Positions 12,186 to 24,209 are shown, numbered from the stretch's first letter. The stretch is DNA of 64,000 bases from Lineus longissimus (GCF_910592395.1 NC_088320.1:15188501-15252500); one strand, 5' to 3'. The notes: generated by a model not told the origin, from the sequence alone. Numbers and translations: made by a program.

Positions 12186-12415
12186 ACTTGGCAAGCCGCT
12201 CGCCGAACATGCATCTTTTTTTGTCCTGTTTGGAGAGCCGCTTGCCAAGCAGCACTAAAAAGCCACCCTGTTCGGCCAGCCGGGCTTGCCAAACAGGTAA
12301 AAAATCTACCCTGTTTGGCGAGCTGGAGACTTTACTTTAATATTAATGAGTTCGGCTCTCCATTCAGGACAAGAAAAAGTCGCTGTTTGGTAAGCCGTGC
12401 TTGCCAAGTAGTCAC
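12186..12415. repeat. Cluster of short palindromes with CTTGGCAAG / TTGCCAAAC cores
   Basis: At least six occurrences of TTGGCAAGC, CTTGCCAA, TGTTTGGCGAG or TGTTTGGTAAG lie in alternating orientation within 230 bp, so the strand can fold into several competing hairpins. No coding exon is evident. Confidence 0.5.
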
Positions 12416-12978
12416 TTCCAAAACTAAATGTAAGGTAGAATTGGGTATTTGTAGCACCTGCATTGTTTGATGCATGGGCATATCAATCAATATCATAGAC
12501 AGGGACTATTGAACCAAGGCTAAAATACGACATGTTTGAAAAAATAATCATTACTTAAATCCACTGAACCGGACGAAAATATGGCGGCATATGGTAGTTT
12601 TGATTACGATCGAACTATCACTCTATAATTTCATATGGCATTTTATTATGCTGCATGGCCAAAAATCATCATAAGCAACTGAGTACATATAATGTAATTA
12701 ATTATTATAAACTCATTCCAATAAATGTGGATAGGCCAATACATAAACGTCGAGGGTAATTTTTTATTTTTATTCCTAGGTTACTCCGGGTTTCCATGGA
12801 GAAACGGAGTGTCGACCATTAACATCATTGTTTGCCTATGCATGGGCTCGTTTACATGTATACATGTATTGTCATTATCTAACAAACTAGTTGATGTAGG
12901 ATAGTGTTGTAAATAGTCAACATCCGAGCTCAAACTGTTTCTTGTAAGTGAATTCAAAATTATAAAATAACGCTGCAG
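12416..12978. other. Upstream region of the 282-aa gene
   Basis: AT-rich sequence without a recognised feature. It probably holds the promoter and 5'UTR of the gene starting at 12979. Confidence 0.4.
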
Positions 12979-15101
12979 ATGGATGCATTTCTAACGAGGT
13001 TAGGGAAGCAAATTAGCAGTAGGAGCGAGGCGGCGGAAACTACCCGGAAGATAGACGCCCGACGGAGTAGTTCTCTAGGAGCAGTGTCGTCTCCCCCCGT
13101 GAGCCCACGGCGGGGAAGTAAATCGAAGCCGAGGCAGATCAGACGTAAAAGTGAAGCACCCCGACGGTCCAGTAGTGAGCCTGCCAGCTCGCGCCGCCCG
13201 AGCCGATTGGCCTTGGATGGCCATCGTAGTAGTCGGCAGTTCGAGGCATCTCAACTATTAAAGGGAGGCAGTAGCCGAAGACGAAGTGTGAGTATTGGTA
13301 ACTATTTCCATGCACTATTATTATACGTGTACCCAGTTGGCTGCGATGTACGTACCACCGTTATCAATGCAAATGTTAAGCCACTTTTTTGGCCGAAGCG
13401 CTGTTAAGCCGTGTTCTCACTAGACGTTTAAATCGCTTTGGACCAGTTCCAAATCGATCCATTCCAGTATTCATATCAAATTCGATTGTGAACAGACTTG
13501 GAATCTATTGGCCCGGAACCGATATATTCATTCGATTGTGGGCACTGTGGTAAAATCTGCCGCTAGCCAGTGCATAATGCGCAATTCGTTCTACTGCTAT
13601 TACGCAATCGATGAACTTTTGGGAAACAAGAGGCCTGGATAACACGGTAGCTAAAGGTATCGGTTTGCCTACCTGGAGAGGAAATGACGACACAAAAGAA
13701 ACATACAAAAGATTATTTCATTTTGAGGGGCGTGAGGCCAAGATTTATTATTTTCATCCGATTGTACCTCCACAACACTGTAATGGGAGGGCCTTGTTTC
13801 TATTGGCTTACAAATGTAAACATATATCTTTACTCAGCGTGGAGGGTAATTTAATTTAATTTGTAATCAAAATTGAAAGCCGATCGGAAGTTTTGGTTGT
13901 CGCCCTAGACATCTCTCGGGCGGAGCAGTTATTTCAGCAAACGCATCGGCAGAAGCGTGTCAATTTTAGCCTACATCTTAGCCCCATGCACCCTCAAAAT
14001 GTTTGGTGAGACCGTCAATTTGGTATCGATTGTCTACAAATCTCTGCGATATTACGTGATATGAATTGGTTCACTTGCAGGAGTTTATCGCAAACAAAAA
14101 TATGACAATATCACTAATACTGTTGCAGAGCACTGCTGCCGACGAGGTCTCTGGCGCCGAGACGTTTGGTTGCTGCGCATGCATTGGATCACTTTTTCAA
14201 TGTGAGTCACTATAAATTGGCCAGCTGAATCTCTATCGAGTTCACTGATCTTCGCCAGACTTTTAAACAAGAAATAAGAAGGTCTATCTTCACCGTCCTA
14301 GAAAATGTAAAAAGTACGTTGGATCGGTGGTCGTGCGAAGTTATTTTGCACTTGCAGATTAAAGCATTTATTTGCCGATTTCTCGACCGGGGCTGCGAAC
14401 TATATTGGACCAGCTGTCGTGGCTTGAGTTGGAATTCAGCGCCAGTCGGTCAGCGCAAGTCCTTTGGGGCAACATTCTTCATAGAATGGAAGCATAAGCT
14501 AAAATCTATCGGCAAAAAAGATAATTCAAAAGATAATAGAGAAGGAAAAGTCACTGCCTTAGAAATGTTGCATCGTCATACGATTCGGACGGCCCTATAG
14601 TTAATTTAATTCATTCCATTATCTACTCTTTTAGCCGAGGACACAATTCATGCAAGTGCCCCGGGTCGGAAAGATCGAAGGCCGACGTTCATAGAGAATG
14701 CAACTGCAATGGCGACGCTCTCCGAGGAATATTGGCCCGATCTGCCACCCAAGATTACTAGTCTACAAGAGGGGAAGAAGACACTGAAGTGGCTTGAGAA
14801 GAATCACTCGATTCCTGGTCAAAAATGGGAGACACTGGTTATTGACTCCACTAAAATTGCTTACCCCAGTGCGTCGGGATACGAGACTGGGTTCGGCGTC
14901 CGCGGACACCGTAGTTGTCTTTTTCGTTGTGTCGTGGGAGGGTGCCCGGTTGTGATGGAATTGTTCAAGAAAGGACACTTCACTCCAGAAAGAGCGATTG
15001 CGGTAGTGAAATCAGATTCTCGACTGGTTGGCATTGTATTTTTGGAGAAATCAAAGCTATTTCTCAGATTTGGTTTAGTAACTCGGCCAGCTGGTGAATA
15101 A
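12979..15101 (+). CDS. Unrecognised 282-aa protein with a Ser/Arg-rich basic N-terminus (three exons)
   Basis: I do not recognise this gene. Exons 12979-13287, 14129-14201 and 14635-15101 join in phases 0 and 1, with borders AGT|GTGAGT, TACTGTTGCAG|, CAAT|GTGAGT and CTACTCTTTTAG|, to one open frame starting ATGGATGCATTT. Residues 1-110 are rich in Ser and Arg, with several R-R-x-S basophilic-kinase type sites (RRKS, RRSS, RRPS, RRRS) and an SPPVSPRRGS stretch. Exon 2 encodes a Cys-rich turn (GCCACIGS). The C-terminal part is mixed alpha/beta in character, with motifs EEYWPDLPP, WETLVIDSTKIAYP and VVGGCPVVMELFKKGH. There is no signal peptide or TM segment, so it is probably intracellular. The open frame between exons 2 and 3 (14319-14600) is treated as intronic. 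Splice sites are clean, but the model rests on them alone. Confidence 0.6.
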
Positions 15102-15104
15102 TTA

Positions 15105-15110
15105 AATAAA
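15105..15110 (+). promoter_or_regulatory. Poly(A) signal AATAAA just after the stop
   Basis: AATAAA begins four bases after the TAA at 15099-15101, which would give a 3'UTR of only 20-40 nt. Confidence 0.6.
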
Positions 15111-15559
15111 GCACGCATTAACGAATCAAATACATACTCATTAGTAAATTGTTGTCTACCGTGAAGTTTTTATTCAAGTATCTATAATTATAATAATACC
15201 CCTATAGGCAGACGTTACATATTATGAATGATTAACTTTTCACTCTTCACGAATGACCCATTCACTCTTCACGCGACACGATTCACCCGATCCTTTTTGC
15301 TGGGGTGTTACGTAGGGTTCACGTTCAACTCGTTCATTTGTCACTTTGAGTTTCCCACGACGACTTTGCACTCCTCCGAAGACAAAATGTTGGCGACGTT
15401 GCTCATGGACGCTGAACGAAAGCGGAGGCGGAGGCAATCGAGGATGGTGTGGTGGACAAGAATCCCACCTTCGTGAGGTGCTATGACAATAGATATTGGA
15501 CTGTTTGTCCCAATGGTTACTACTTCTATCATTCTCGACAGCACCGTCTGTACGAAGAT
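15111..15559. other. Intergenic, possible worn PIF/Harbinger trace
   Basis: A short plus frame around 15386-15476 encodes an Arg run followed by RMVWWTRIPPS. This is loosely like the basic W-rich start of PIF/Harbinger transposases. It is too short to assign. Confidence 0.2.
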
Positions 15560-16639
15560 TTACTCCGTCTTAGATTGAGTTTCAAGCCCGTCCCGTACGA
15601 GACGTGACTCGGTCAGCGATTCCCCTTCATATTTCTGGACATTCACGTGTCGCACGCACGCACACATAACGCAGATATTGATGATGAATGCAATGACTAC
15701 AGCCGACCAGATGGAACAAAATTTTTCAAGTATGTATAATTCTTCTTGTGTTCTGTAGCCGAATTTGATGTCCATGAAGGCTGCTTTCATTGACGTCAGG
15801 AAGCACAGCGTAACGGAGATATGGAACAACTGATGGCTGTGTCCGATGACGTCAAACCTTCCGTAGAGTCTCGTGAGTCTTTCCGGGATGTGAGACATGA
15901 AAAAGAAACCCATGACAGCAAAAAGGCAGCAATGAATAGCAAGAAGATTGCAGATGTTGTTTTGGTGGTCATGATGTGTACTGTCACGCGCTTCTCGTGT
16001 AGTGAGCTCGTGGTGTATTCGCATTATTACAGGAATAAATCCTAATGCAGCTGACAGAGTATTTGGAATGAAGTTGAGGATGTTTTTAACTGCGATGGAC
16101 CGATAGAATATCCTGCTAATGCATAGTGAACACGCTACTGAAGCTCCGATAAATATTGCCAATGGAATAGCGTACGGCCCCAAGAACCTTACGTACCGTG
16201 CGTCATAACTACAGCAGGTAAGAACCAAGTGATTTGCAAAGGAAAATAGGCCAATACCAGCATAGTCGAAAAGAAATATTCGTCGGTAGCAGTTTGGCGA
16301 TATTGAACAGAACCAGTGGGCGAATACACTCATGAGCTGACCGCAAACACAGCATATTCCGAATGCGAGGATTACTGGTTGGTTGTACCTCGTGTAGGAC
16401 TCGGAGTAGATAAGAGTGTAGTACCCCATGACCAGAGCTCCGATAAGATGGCTCCATATGTTGAAGGTTTCGTTATGGAAGGTTAAGATACTCTTGAGGT
16501 AGTAAGACAAATGTCTGTAAGGTGGCCGGTAACCAGTCTCAATCCATTTCTCCCGAAAGACTGGATGCACGTGAACAGCATGAAGTGTATCTGGATGCGG
16601 TATGAAGAAGTCTTTGAAGGCCGCGAATTTGTTTGCTAG
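15560..16639 (-). CDS. PAQR-family seven-TM receptor (membrane progestin receptor-like), 3' exon
   Basis: A multipass receptor of the progestin and adipoQ receptor family, which signals or acts as a ceramidase-type enzyme at the plasma membrane. The 359 codons before the stop at 15562-15560 hold a conserved N-terminal block (VFREKWIETGYRPP), motif A (ETFNIWSHLIG), motif B (FLFDYAGIG) and the C-terminal histidine motif (GHSHQLFHI) that binds zinc in this family, with about seven hydrophobic helices between. The frame reads upstream of the VHPVFREKW block (FKDFFIPHPDTLH) to an acceptor, TTTCTCCTGTTAG ending at 16640, where a stop overlaps the AG. The initiator is therefore in an unseen upstream exon. 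The class II (mPR, PAQR5-9) subfamily fits best. The ligand is unknown. Confidence 0.88.
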   Translation of the reverse strand, partial: LANKFAAFKDFFIPHPDTLHAVHVHPVFREKWIETGYRPPYRHLSYYLKSILTFHNETFNIWSHLIGALVMGYYTLIYSESYTRYNQPVILAFGICCVCGQLMSVFAHWFCSISPNCYRRIFLFDYAGIGLFSFANHLVLTCCSYDARYVRFLGPYAIPLAIFIGASVACSLCISRIFYRSIAVKNILNFIPNTLSAALGFIPVIMRIHHELTTREARDSTHHDHQNNICNLLAIHCCLFAVMGFFFMSHIPERLTRLYGRFDVIGHSHQLFHISVTLCFLTSMKAAFMDIKFGYRTQEELYILEKFCSIWSAVVIAFIINICVMCACVRHVNVQKYEGESLTESRLVRDGLETQSKTE

Positions 16640-17343
16640 CTAACAGGAGAAAGTTGCCATCATTTCGTCAATCTTGCAGTAAATGAGCTCACGTGTCTTG
16701 AATTGAACGCTTTCTCATATGAATGAACCTCAATCAAATCACTCTTCAAAGTTTGCCGTTTAGAGATGTAATCCGTCTTTCACTTCGAAAAAAAACTACT
16801 TCAGAGGTTACCAATCTTTCACTATCTCATGAGTTTGATGAATAAATACAGCGAGAATCAGACAGTCACTTTTTCCTAACATGGTGTTCACAGATCCAAT
16901 CCAAGTTTGCTCTTCAAACTTTCGCAGTGACCAAACTCTCCCTAAGTTTGAAGGAAAACCATGGTTCAAATATCAGATTATCAGTTGTGGCCAGTGGCTG
17001 GCTTTGATTCGATGTCAATTTACGTTGTAAGCCCACGCGTCAGCTTGCACTTTGGTAGAATCAATAATTGGAACCCTGCTTGACTAATTGCTTTAGATTA
17101 CTTGACCCCGGACTCGCAACACAATCCATGCCCCATCATCTAACGACATCTGTTCAGTGTGTATTATCGAAAATCTATATAATCGCGCGCAGGTTGGCTA
17201 AATTTATTTATAAAACGACTTGCGCTTTAGCAACAGCTGGGGAGGAATTATAGTTTTAATGGTATCACTAAAAAGTAGTGCAATTTTAATTTTTTCTATG
17301 GGCGTTTTACGAATGTCTAGAAGGCTCATTTCAAAATATGAAA
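16640..17343. other. Upstream or intron region of the PAQR gene
   Basis: No second PAQR exon could be identified. A TATATAA box-like string at about 17177 is the only regulatory-looking site and is not assigned. Confidence 0.35.
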
Positions 17344-18042
17344 TTCAAAACTTGACTTCGAGATTCAAAACTCTTTTCGAGATTCAAACATGACTTCGAG
17401 ATTCAAGACTCTTCTTCGAGATTCAAAACTCAAAATCGGCCAAATAAGTCGTGTTTGTATGCCCACCCGCCCGGTAGGGATGTGCAGTCCCATTCCTGAG
17501 CTCCTTGCTGTTCGAAGGGGATAAAACTTCACATTTCTTTTGTTTCCGTTAGCAGACGACATAAATGCTTCGCTTTGGTGGGATGTTCGGTCCATACCCC
17601 CCAACCCCTGATCACAATCGCGCACTGATGACCAGTGCTTGATATGATGGGGGGGGGGGTCTTTCTGGACACAACACAGACAAACACGGTCACCCACTTT
17701 CAGCAGAATTCCATGGGGGGGGGGCGAAAATTTGCATCGGTGTTTGCCGAAATTACCTGTTTTAGTGTTTAGGTTCGGGATAGGGCTTTTTTATAACGGA
17801 TCTGAACCACTGGACCTGTTACCTCTTCTGCCTTTTCCACAATGATGCAATACAAACAAAATCCTATCTGGTGATTGCGACGGTCAACAGAAATTGATTA
17901 GAATGTTGTGGTGGTTGGGAAAGTTGACATTTCTACTGGGTTGGCATACAAACACGAATTGATTGGTCGAGTTTGAGTTTTAGTTTTAAGTTTTAAATCT
18001 CGAAGTAGAGTCTTGAATCTCAAAGTCATGTTTGAATCTTGT
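17344..18042. mobile_element. Foldback element with repeated TTCGAGATTCAAA termini
   Basis: The left end has at least four copies of CTTCGAGATTCAAAAC-like units (17354-17430). The right end has the reverse complement series (TCTCGAAGTAGAG, TTGAATCTCAAAGTCATG) up to 18040. Inside, CGTGTTTGTATGCCCACCC near 17449 pairs with its near-complement near 17937. The long composite inverted repeats and lack of a protein suggest a non-autonomous foldback DNA element. Confidence 0.55.
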
Positions 18043-20950
18043 GGGTGGTGAAGATATAGTCACAATCAGTCGATTTTCACAAACGTCTTAGACCTTTATT
18101 CTTGATCTCATTGATAAGAACAATACGGTTTTCTGCAAATACAAAAGGGTACAAACTTTGAATAACCTGAACAATCAGTGATGGTACATCAGACCAACTT
18201 GTTTAACAGAATAAATATCTCGGTGAATCTACTAAATTACAAACCAAATGACACCCTGTAAGATGTCGCCACCTGATATTAACCATGCGAACTAACACAG
18301 CAAATTTTGGCATGACTGGTGTAACTAACTATTCACCCTTGTTTAGTCTTGAGAACAGAACATAGACAACTGACCAATTTACACATGAGTTAAAACATAT
18401 TTAAGTAGTAGGAGAGATAATCTACAAAACTAAAACCCGTACAGAACGGCGGCAAAACCCTGCCAAAGTTGAGGGTGTCCAAAATGACCCGAAGACATGA
18501 TGATGAAATGCACAAGGAAGATGTGCCCTGTTTAGAAATCATGTTTACACTGAATTAATACATGTTGTACAGTAAATGACTTACGGAACGCTGTGATGAC
18601 CCTCTCTTCCCACAAGTGATGTAATATATTGTTTATAAAACATCATAACATTGATATAATTGAAGAAACTACGCAAGAATAGTCCTGGGCGGAAGTTGTA
18701 CAAATTATCGCTAAAAAACACGTGGCAGAGAAAACCTACAGAACTTTCTGGGGACCTGATGTACAAACTGTCCCAAACAAACCCGCAAACTCCCAAATCA
18801 CACAGCGATACGCGACAAATCTCGAAGACGATTTTTGAATTTCGAAGTCAAGTTCTCACGGCTAAACCTTTGTGTCGATTTCGTAGTAGTTTATTAAGGG
18901 CCACAATATCGACGAAACTAAGAGTATTGTAACGGTCTCCATCCACGTTCCCGATCAATGAACCAATAACCAGTGTGGTTCCGAATATGCTGAACGCTTT
19001 ATTGACCTCAAAATTGAACATAAACTGAAATGAAATAACACGAACATTGTCAGACAAAGTTAAACTGGTACTAGTCCAAAGTGGAGAAGACAGTTTGTGA
19101 CTGTCTTACAAGACGTCTCAGCAGGTGCTGCCACCTGGCGTTACATGATTAAACTAAGGCTCTACCAAACTGACCAACATCACCTTACAAATCATCACAA
19201 CTGGTCCATAAACATCTGATAGATTGAGACAGATAGTCTTACATAATGTTGGTGTCCTGACAACGTTTAAATCATGCTTTAGATAGCAAGAATGGTGGGC
19301 GCAACCACACCCCCAAATAGCGAAAGCACATGGTCTGCATTTACGCTACACAATGGCGGCAAAAGTTGGCCGCAGCAAATATTGAATTACTTCTACGAAC
19401 ATTAACTTTATATTACACAAACGCACTGTGATTCTGCCACAAGCGACTCCTTTGACACTCACCTCAAGTAGAGGGACCTTAACTTATACAAATAACTGTT
19501 ATAATATGCGAATAAAGGCAAGAAATCTCTGCAAGTTGTCCCATTCCAAATCTAACGACAATAACTAAAAATCGATTCCTCGCGGGTCGCGGTAAGCACC
19601 GAAGACATGAGCCACACCCAACACAAGTATTTTGACGTCATGTAAGTAAAAGTTAAGTGTACGTCATGTACTATGATAAATTCTGCTTTTTCTTTGTTTT
19701 TATTCAAAGGTCAAGTTCTTAAACGATTTGAAAGACATGCTGATATTGCTCTCTCTCGACCACAGCCGCCGAGATTCCAATATCTAAAAATGTACTCACG
19801 ATCGCGTTTGAAGCAACCATTCTACAAGTAGTTCAGACCAAACCTAGACGTATACTTCTATCAAGAAAATTCAACCCAAGACTACGATATCTGGTCGATT
19901 GAAGGAGATGTTCTCTTCCCTCTCCACCGCAGGCCTTTTGAAGGCATGTGGACAATGGCGCCGCGGGATTACTGCAAGCTGCCCGATCACGGCAAGGTCC
20001 GCTGTGACCGCCTCAAGGACATCGTACCGTTCGTCCATCGAGAGATTGTTGATGGCGCTATGAAGGAGAGTCTGATGCAGGGGGATAGACTGCTGACTTC
20101 GGTATGGATGGAGGAGTTGGAAACAAATGTTACAAGACCATACGGCCACGCGCAAATCAAGAAATAAATCGTTTGGGTTCATTATTTTGTTATATACATG
20201 GTATCTTATTTTCTATATCTTCTTCTTTTTCGTGCTCTCTCAGATGGTCAGTCCCGTCCTAGCGATGAACGCCGTCGTCTGCCTTAGCTGGTCCTGGTCA
20301 CCGCGCAACAGGTCCTTGATGGAGGTTCCCGATGGCCAGATCTCCTCCTCGAGACATGGAATAGGGATCACCAGTAGCATGTGGTGGACCCCATCGAGGC
20401 TTGGGGCCCGGCACTCTTCCAGCCTGGTGGGTCTTCACAGGTTGAGCACCATCTCTAACACGGTTTTGTTTGTCTATCATGAGAGTAGAGTGCGTAACAT
20501 CCCAGTTATGCGCCAAATTGGCTAGATATTTCCGTCTTCGGCGTGCCAAATGACCCTTTTGCGGAGGGATTGGATTGGTGAGTGCCAGGGCGTGTCCACA
20601 TGCCAGTGGGCCTGCACACTGCACCTCTGAGGCTCCAATCTGCTCCGAGATCCCCAGCACGTTCTGCCTGGAGCCGCAAGGTGTCCAGTTACCGCAGTCC
20701 ACCCCGGGGAGGTACTGCTGGAGTCTTGACAGAGGAGAGGCTATGTACTGGCAGGAGGAAACTTACGCACATCTGCTCCTCTTTTTACCCGAGGGCTAGC
20801 CAGCGGCAGTAGCTGAAACCGAGAAAGGTATTGAGGCACCTACTCTGCACTACGCTAAAGCGTTATCAAGTGGCTTTATGACTGAGCTGTCGGCTGTCCA
20901 GTAACTTTCCACTGTACCGTTGTCTTGGAGCAGTTAACTTTGCTCGGAAA
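18043..20950. other. Intergenic region without an assignable gene
   Basis: Several open frames exist (19871-20182 and 20298-20702 on minus, 19946-20167 on plus). Parts such as 19930-20110 and 20230-20800 are GC-richer and could be worn transposon or gene remnants. No motif, splice pair or family could be identified. Confidence 0.35.
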
Positions 20951-21985
20951 ATGTCATCCGAAATGTCCAATTTCATGAAACTGAAAGACCAGCGTAAGTA
21001 ATACACTATGATGTAATTCTTCTAGCCCTTCAGAGATTCAATAACTTTAGTGATTTTTCCTTTAGATATTTCACAAACACAACAAAAAAAATCCAAACAG
21101 AAGCTTAGTTTCTGAATTGGTGACATCGTTTTGGGGGAGGAAGAGAATTGCTCTTATCGACATGAGTGAGCTGCTTATATAGACTACTCATAAAACTAAA
21201 GTTCACGAAAAACCAGATATATCGACATTAGAAGCCAGAGCATCATTTTAACTGCTCTTAAGTTTGGGGTTCACTTTTGACAAGCGGCGATCCTCTGAAC
21301 TAATTCCTACTTCACACCATTTACGCGCAAATATAGTCTTTTCCTACTTGTAAGGGTTCACGGAAAAGGCAAAACTAACCATATATAAATGTTTTTTGAC
21401 CCATTAGTCTGTCTTTTGAATGGGCACCCCCCCCCCCCCATCGACTCAAGGCCAAGGTCATCCTGAGCGTCACGACCTGATCCTCACAGGGTGGCAAATT
21501 GATATCATTGGAAATCTGGGATCAAGGGCTATCCAAAAATGAATAGTTTTATGGGGTTATCTCTTCCTATAACTGAGGGAAAAAATCTTTACCCCATAAC
21601 TCACGGTTCCTGGTTTACAGAAAAACAAATTAGACAGTTGAATGGTTAACTGGTATAAAGATTTTAGTTGATACGTTGCCCAGAAAGAAGGAGGTTTGGA
21701 TGTTTTCACATAATTCATCATAAGAATATTCTACCTTGCCACCGAAATTTTGTCACTAACGACAGCTTTTTGGGTTTTGTCCACGGCCTAAAATGCTAAT
21801 AGTACAGTAACTATATTAACTGAAAAATTATTTCATCAACTCTTTACCATGCATTTAATGATAGAAATTACATCATTTCCTGCACATAATTGTGTATGAG
21901 TCATTTTCTCCTTACAGAATGCGATGCATGTGTTGGATTCATCGTATTAGAATGGTACGGAGCAAGAAACCAACCAAGATGTTGA
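20951..21985 (+). CDS. Possible 36-aa cysteine-containing microprotein (two exons)
   Basis: Exon 20951-20993 starts ATGTCATCCGAAATG and ends before a strong GTAAGT donor. Exon 21918-21985 follows a good acceptor (TTTTCTCCTTACAG). The phase-1 join gives a 36-residue product with an amphipathic start (SEMSNFMKLKDQ), a CDAC pair and a final Cys, then TGA. No homologue is recognised. The two matching strong splice sites and the in-frame stop support it, but an ORF this short can arise by chance and the intron is 924 bp. Confidence 0.3.
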
Positions 21986-23449
21986 ACTCTTTCGCCCGCG
22001 AACTCATTAAAAATGGCTACGTACTGTTAAGTAACCTCTCCAACCTGGGACTACTTGAGTAGAAATTCAAAATGGCTACACCGTAGCCCCTGGTAACACC
22101 CATACGTCACATGCCGCGTCACTGCCAGAATCTGGGGGTGACGTAGTAAAACTGAATATTTTAATGGGGTTATCTCTTCATATCACTGAGGTAATTTTCT
22201 GAGAAAGTAGAATAAGATTGCACTGCTACAAAAAAACGACCCTGAACTTCTGAGTGGATTATAGGTCGCATATGGTTTCTGCATGGTTCCTATAGGCCCG
22301 TCGAATCCTAAAACCAGTCAACTGAAACGGCCTTAACGGACAGTGGCCCAGCGACTGTCCGGACTTATAAAGAGATATCTCAATACAGAACGTTGGGACA
22401 GCATATTAGTGCATTCTGTAAGTCGAATGATAGAATATCGGGTAAGTTGTTTATATCAAATATACGGAAATCGCAATATGTATTCAATTCGTGAAGCAGT
22501 GCGAATGATTTTGTACTATTTAACCTGCATTTGTAATCAAATTGAGACTGCTATTATCTTTCCACTTTCCATCTTTAAATCATGATTTGAGAAATATCGC
22601 AGATTACGTCTCATGACGTTGATGATGCAGCTTTCGTTTGTGAAGTTTGTTTTTTGCAGAAATTAGTGACGTTTTTATTGCCACGAAGCTCTTCAGCCTT
22701 TCACAAATTGCACACGGATGAACTACCAATGCCTAAGCTTATGTTCTGTACTTCTTTCATATTCTATACTTACCCGTAGGTAGGCTCCATTAGTATTTTC
22801 CATACAGATACATTATGTTTTGACCGTGTCGAAAGTCACCATTGGCTTCCCTCACGTTCTTCTTCACGTAAACATACGCATCCTCTTGCAGGATAGCCTG
22901 CAAGAGATATACTAAGTACTTTACAGTCACATAAGAATAGCCACAGCAAAATAGCACCGCCGGGTCTATTTGATATTGTTGGTATTTGCAGAGACCAGTG
23001 ATATTTTGACGAATTTCATGGTTTCGGCTCTTTGAAAATTTAACATAAAGGGCACAACTTGGTATCATGGCACGTTTAAGGGGATTACCCACCTGATGCC
23101 CCGCTTGGGGTTAGTAGTGTCGCGGAATCTCACGAGACCCTCCTAACAATAGAGCGGTTCAGATGCACTCCGAGAACGAGAATGAGGTTTTTCTGAACCG
23201 AGCAAGTGCGTCAAACCTTTCGAGAACAACGACGACTTCGCATCGTTCTCGTTCTTGTTCTAAACCTCTATATTAACCCCCCGAGTCTAGATCATATGAA
23301 CTTAGGAGACGTTTACTAGAATTGTATTAGCATCAGGGTTTTACTCAGTCATGTACGTGCTTTTGTGTAGTACGCATGTTTGTGATACCACACTGTGAAT
23401 CTTCTTTAGGAGGCAATTCAATTTACTATTATTTCTTACCTTTTGTTAG
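21986..23449. other. Intergenic, no gene seen
   Basis: An open frame around 22343-22440 ending at a GTAAGT has an in-frame stop immediately upstream and no Met. Otherwise AT-rich non-coding sequence. Confidence 0.4.
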
Positions 23450-23465
23450 ATTTAATCCATCGGGC

Positions 23466-24209
23466 ATGATGAGACTACGTAGTGACATCGCTGCTAGGTT
23501 CTTCCGTCTCAATCGCCGATCAAAGAAGAAATGTACGTTACTCATGCTACTAGGTCTTTGTCTTCTCGGCTTCCTACATTTTGTGTTGCTACCTAAAGCT
23601 TCCGGTGGTTACAATGAGGCGTGTCATGTCCCCAAAGAGAGGTTGGACGCTTTGCGCCATCTTGCCAAACAGACTATTCTAGCCTTGGAGAAGATGAACG
23701 AGACATATTGGATTGACCACGGGACACTAATTGGTGCGGTGAGACTCCAAGATATCCTGCCGCACGACCACGATGTGGACATTAGCAGGCTTCATGCCAA
23801 TTCGAATCTGGACTTAGGAAACACATTCCGCGAGTTGCTTCTTCCTCACAATATTAAAGGGAATCTCATGATCACGTATATGGACTACAACAATGATAAA
23901 TCTCGGGTAACATGCGACATGTTCCGATACGACGTGATCGCGAGAAACATATCGCGATCGCGTAGCATCAAGTATCTTAAGGAGTACTGGCCATCGTCGA
24001 TAAAACAGGGCTTTATAGGTGCACTCAAGAACACGATATCTGAACAGGTTCTCCCAATGGATTTATTCCTGCCTACCACGCGGATACCGTTCCTTGGAAT
24101 GATGGTCAGGGCGCCGGGGAATTTCAGGGAAGTCATACGGAGGAGGTACCCGTACACGTGGTTCATGCAGTTCCCCTATAAGTGGAAGTGTTGGATTCCG
24201 TTCATGTGA
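23466..24209 (+). CDS. LicD/fukutin-like family type II membrane protein
   Basis: The 247-aa product is a probable Golgi type II membrane protein with a LicD-type nucleotidyltransferase fold, a family that includes phosphocholine and ribitol-phosphate transferases such as fukutin and FKRP. A basic start (NRRSKKK) precedes one TM segment near residues 23-42. The family signature follows: YWIDHGTLIGAVR, then ILPHDHDVDI with the metal-binding Asp residues. Two N-glycosylation sites (NET, NIS) are present. I chose ATG 23466 because a TTTTGTTAG acceptor ends at 23449 and the longer frame from 23376 runs through it; 23469 is also possible. It is shorter than FKRP and resembles small invertebrate LicD-only proteins. 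The exact substrate is unknown. Confidence 0.8.
   Translation: MMRLRSDIAARFFRLNRRSKKKCTLLMLLGLCLLGFLHFVLLPKASGGYNEACHVPKERLDALRHLAKQTILALEKMNETYWIDHGTLIGAVRLQDILPHDHDVDISRLHANSNLDLGNTFRELLLPHNIKGNLMITYMDYNNDKSRVTCDMFRYDVIARNISRSRSIKYLKEYWPSSIKQGFIGALKNTISEQVLPMDLFLPTTRIPFLGMMVRAPGNFREVIRRRYPYTWFMQFPYKWKCWIPFM

Noticed and set aside
13286-13407. Read-through end of the 142-aa ORF starting at 12979
   Set aside because: A strong GTGAGT donor at 13288 with matching downstream exons explains the coding part; the tail is intronic.
14319-14600. 93-aa plus ORF
   Set aside because: Begins with a non-ATG codon and lies inside an intron bounded by good splice sites in matching phase.
15386-15476. PIF/Harbinger transposase start
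   Set aside because: Only an Arg run and a WW pair over 30 residues; no DDE core nearby.
19871-20702. Overlapping ORFs on both strands (103, 132, 134 aa)
   Set aside because: No recognisable domain, no splice pair; may be worn transposon sequence but cannot be supported.
22343-22440. Frame ending at a GTAAGT donor
   Set aside because: A stop lies directly upstream in frame, there is no Met, and the acceptor is weak.
23376-23465. Upstream ATG for the LicD-like protein
   Set aside because: The added 30 residues read through a likely intron with an acceptor at 23449; the start at 23466 gives a normal type II membrane anchor.
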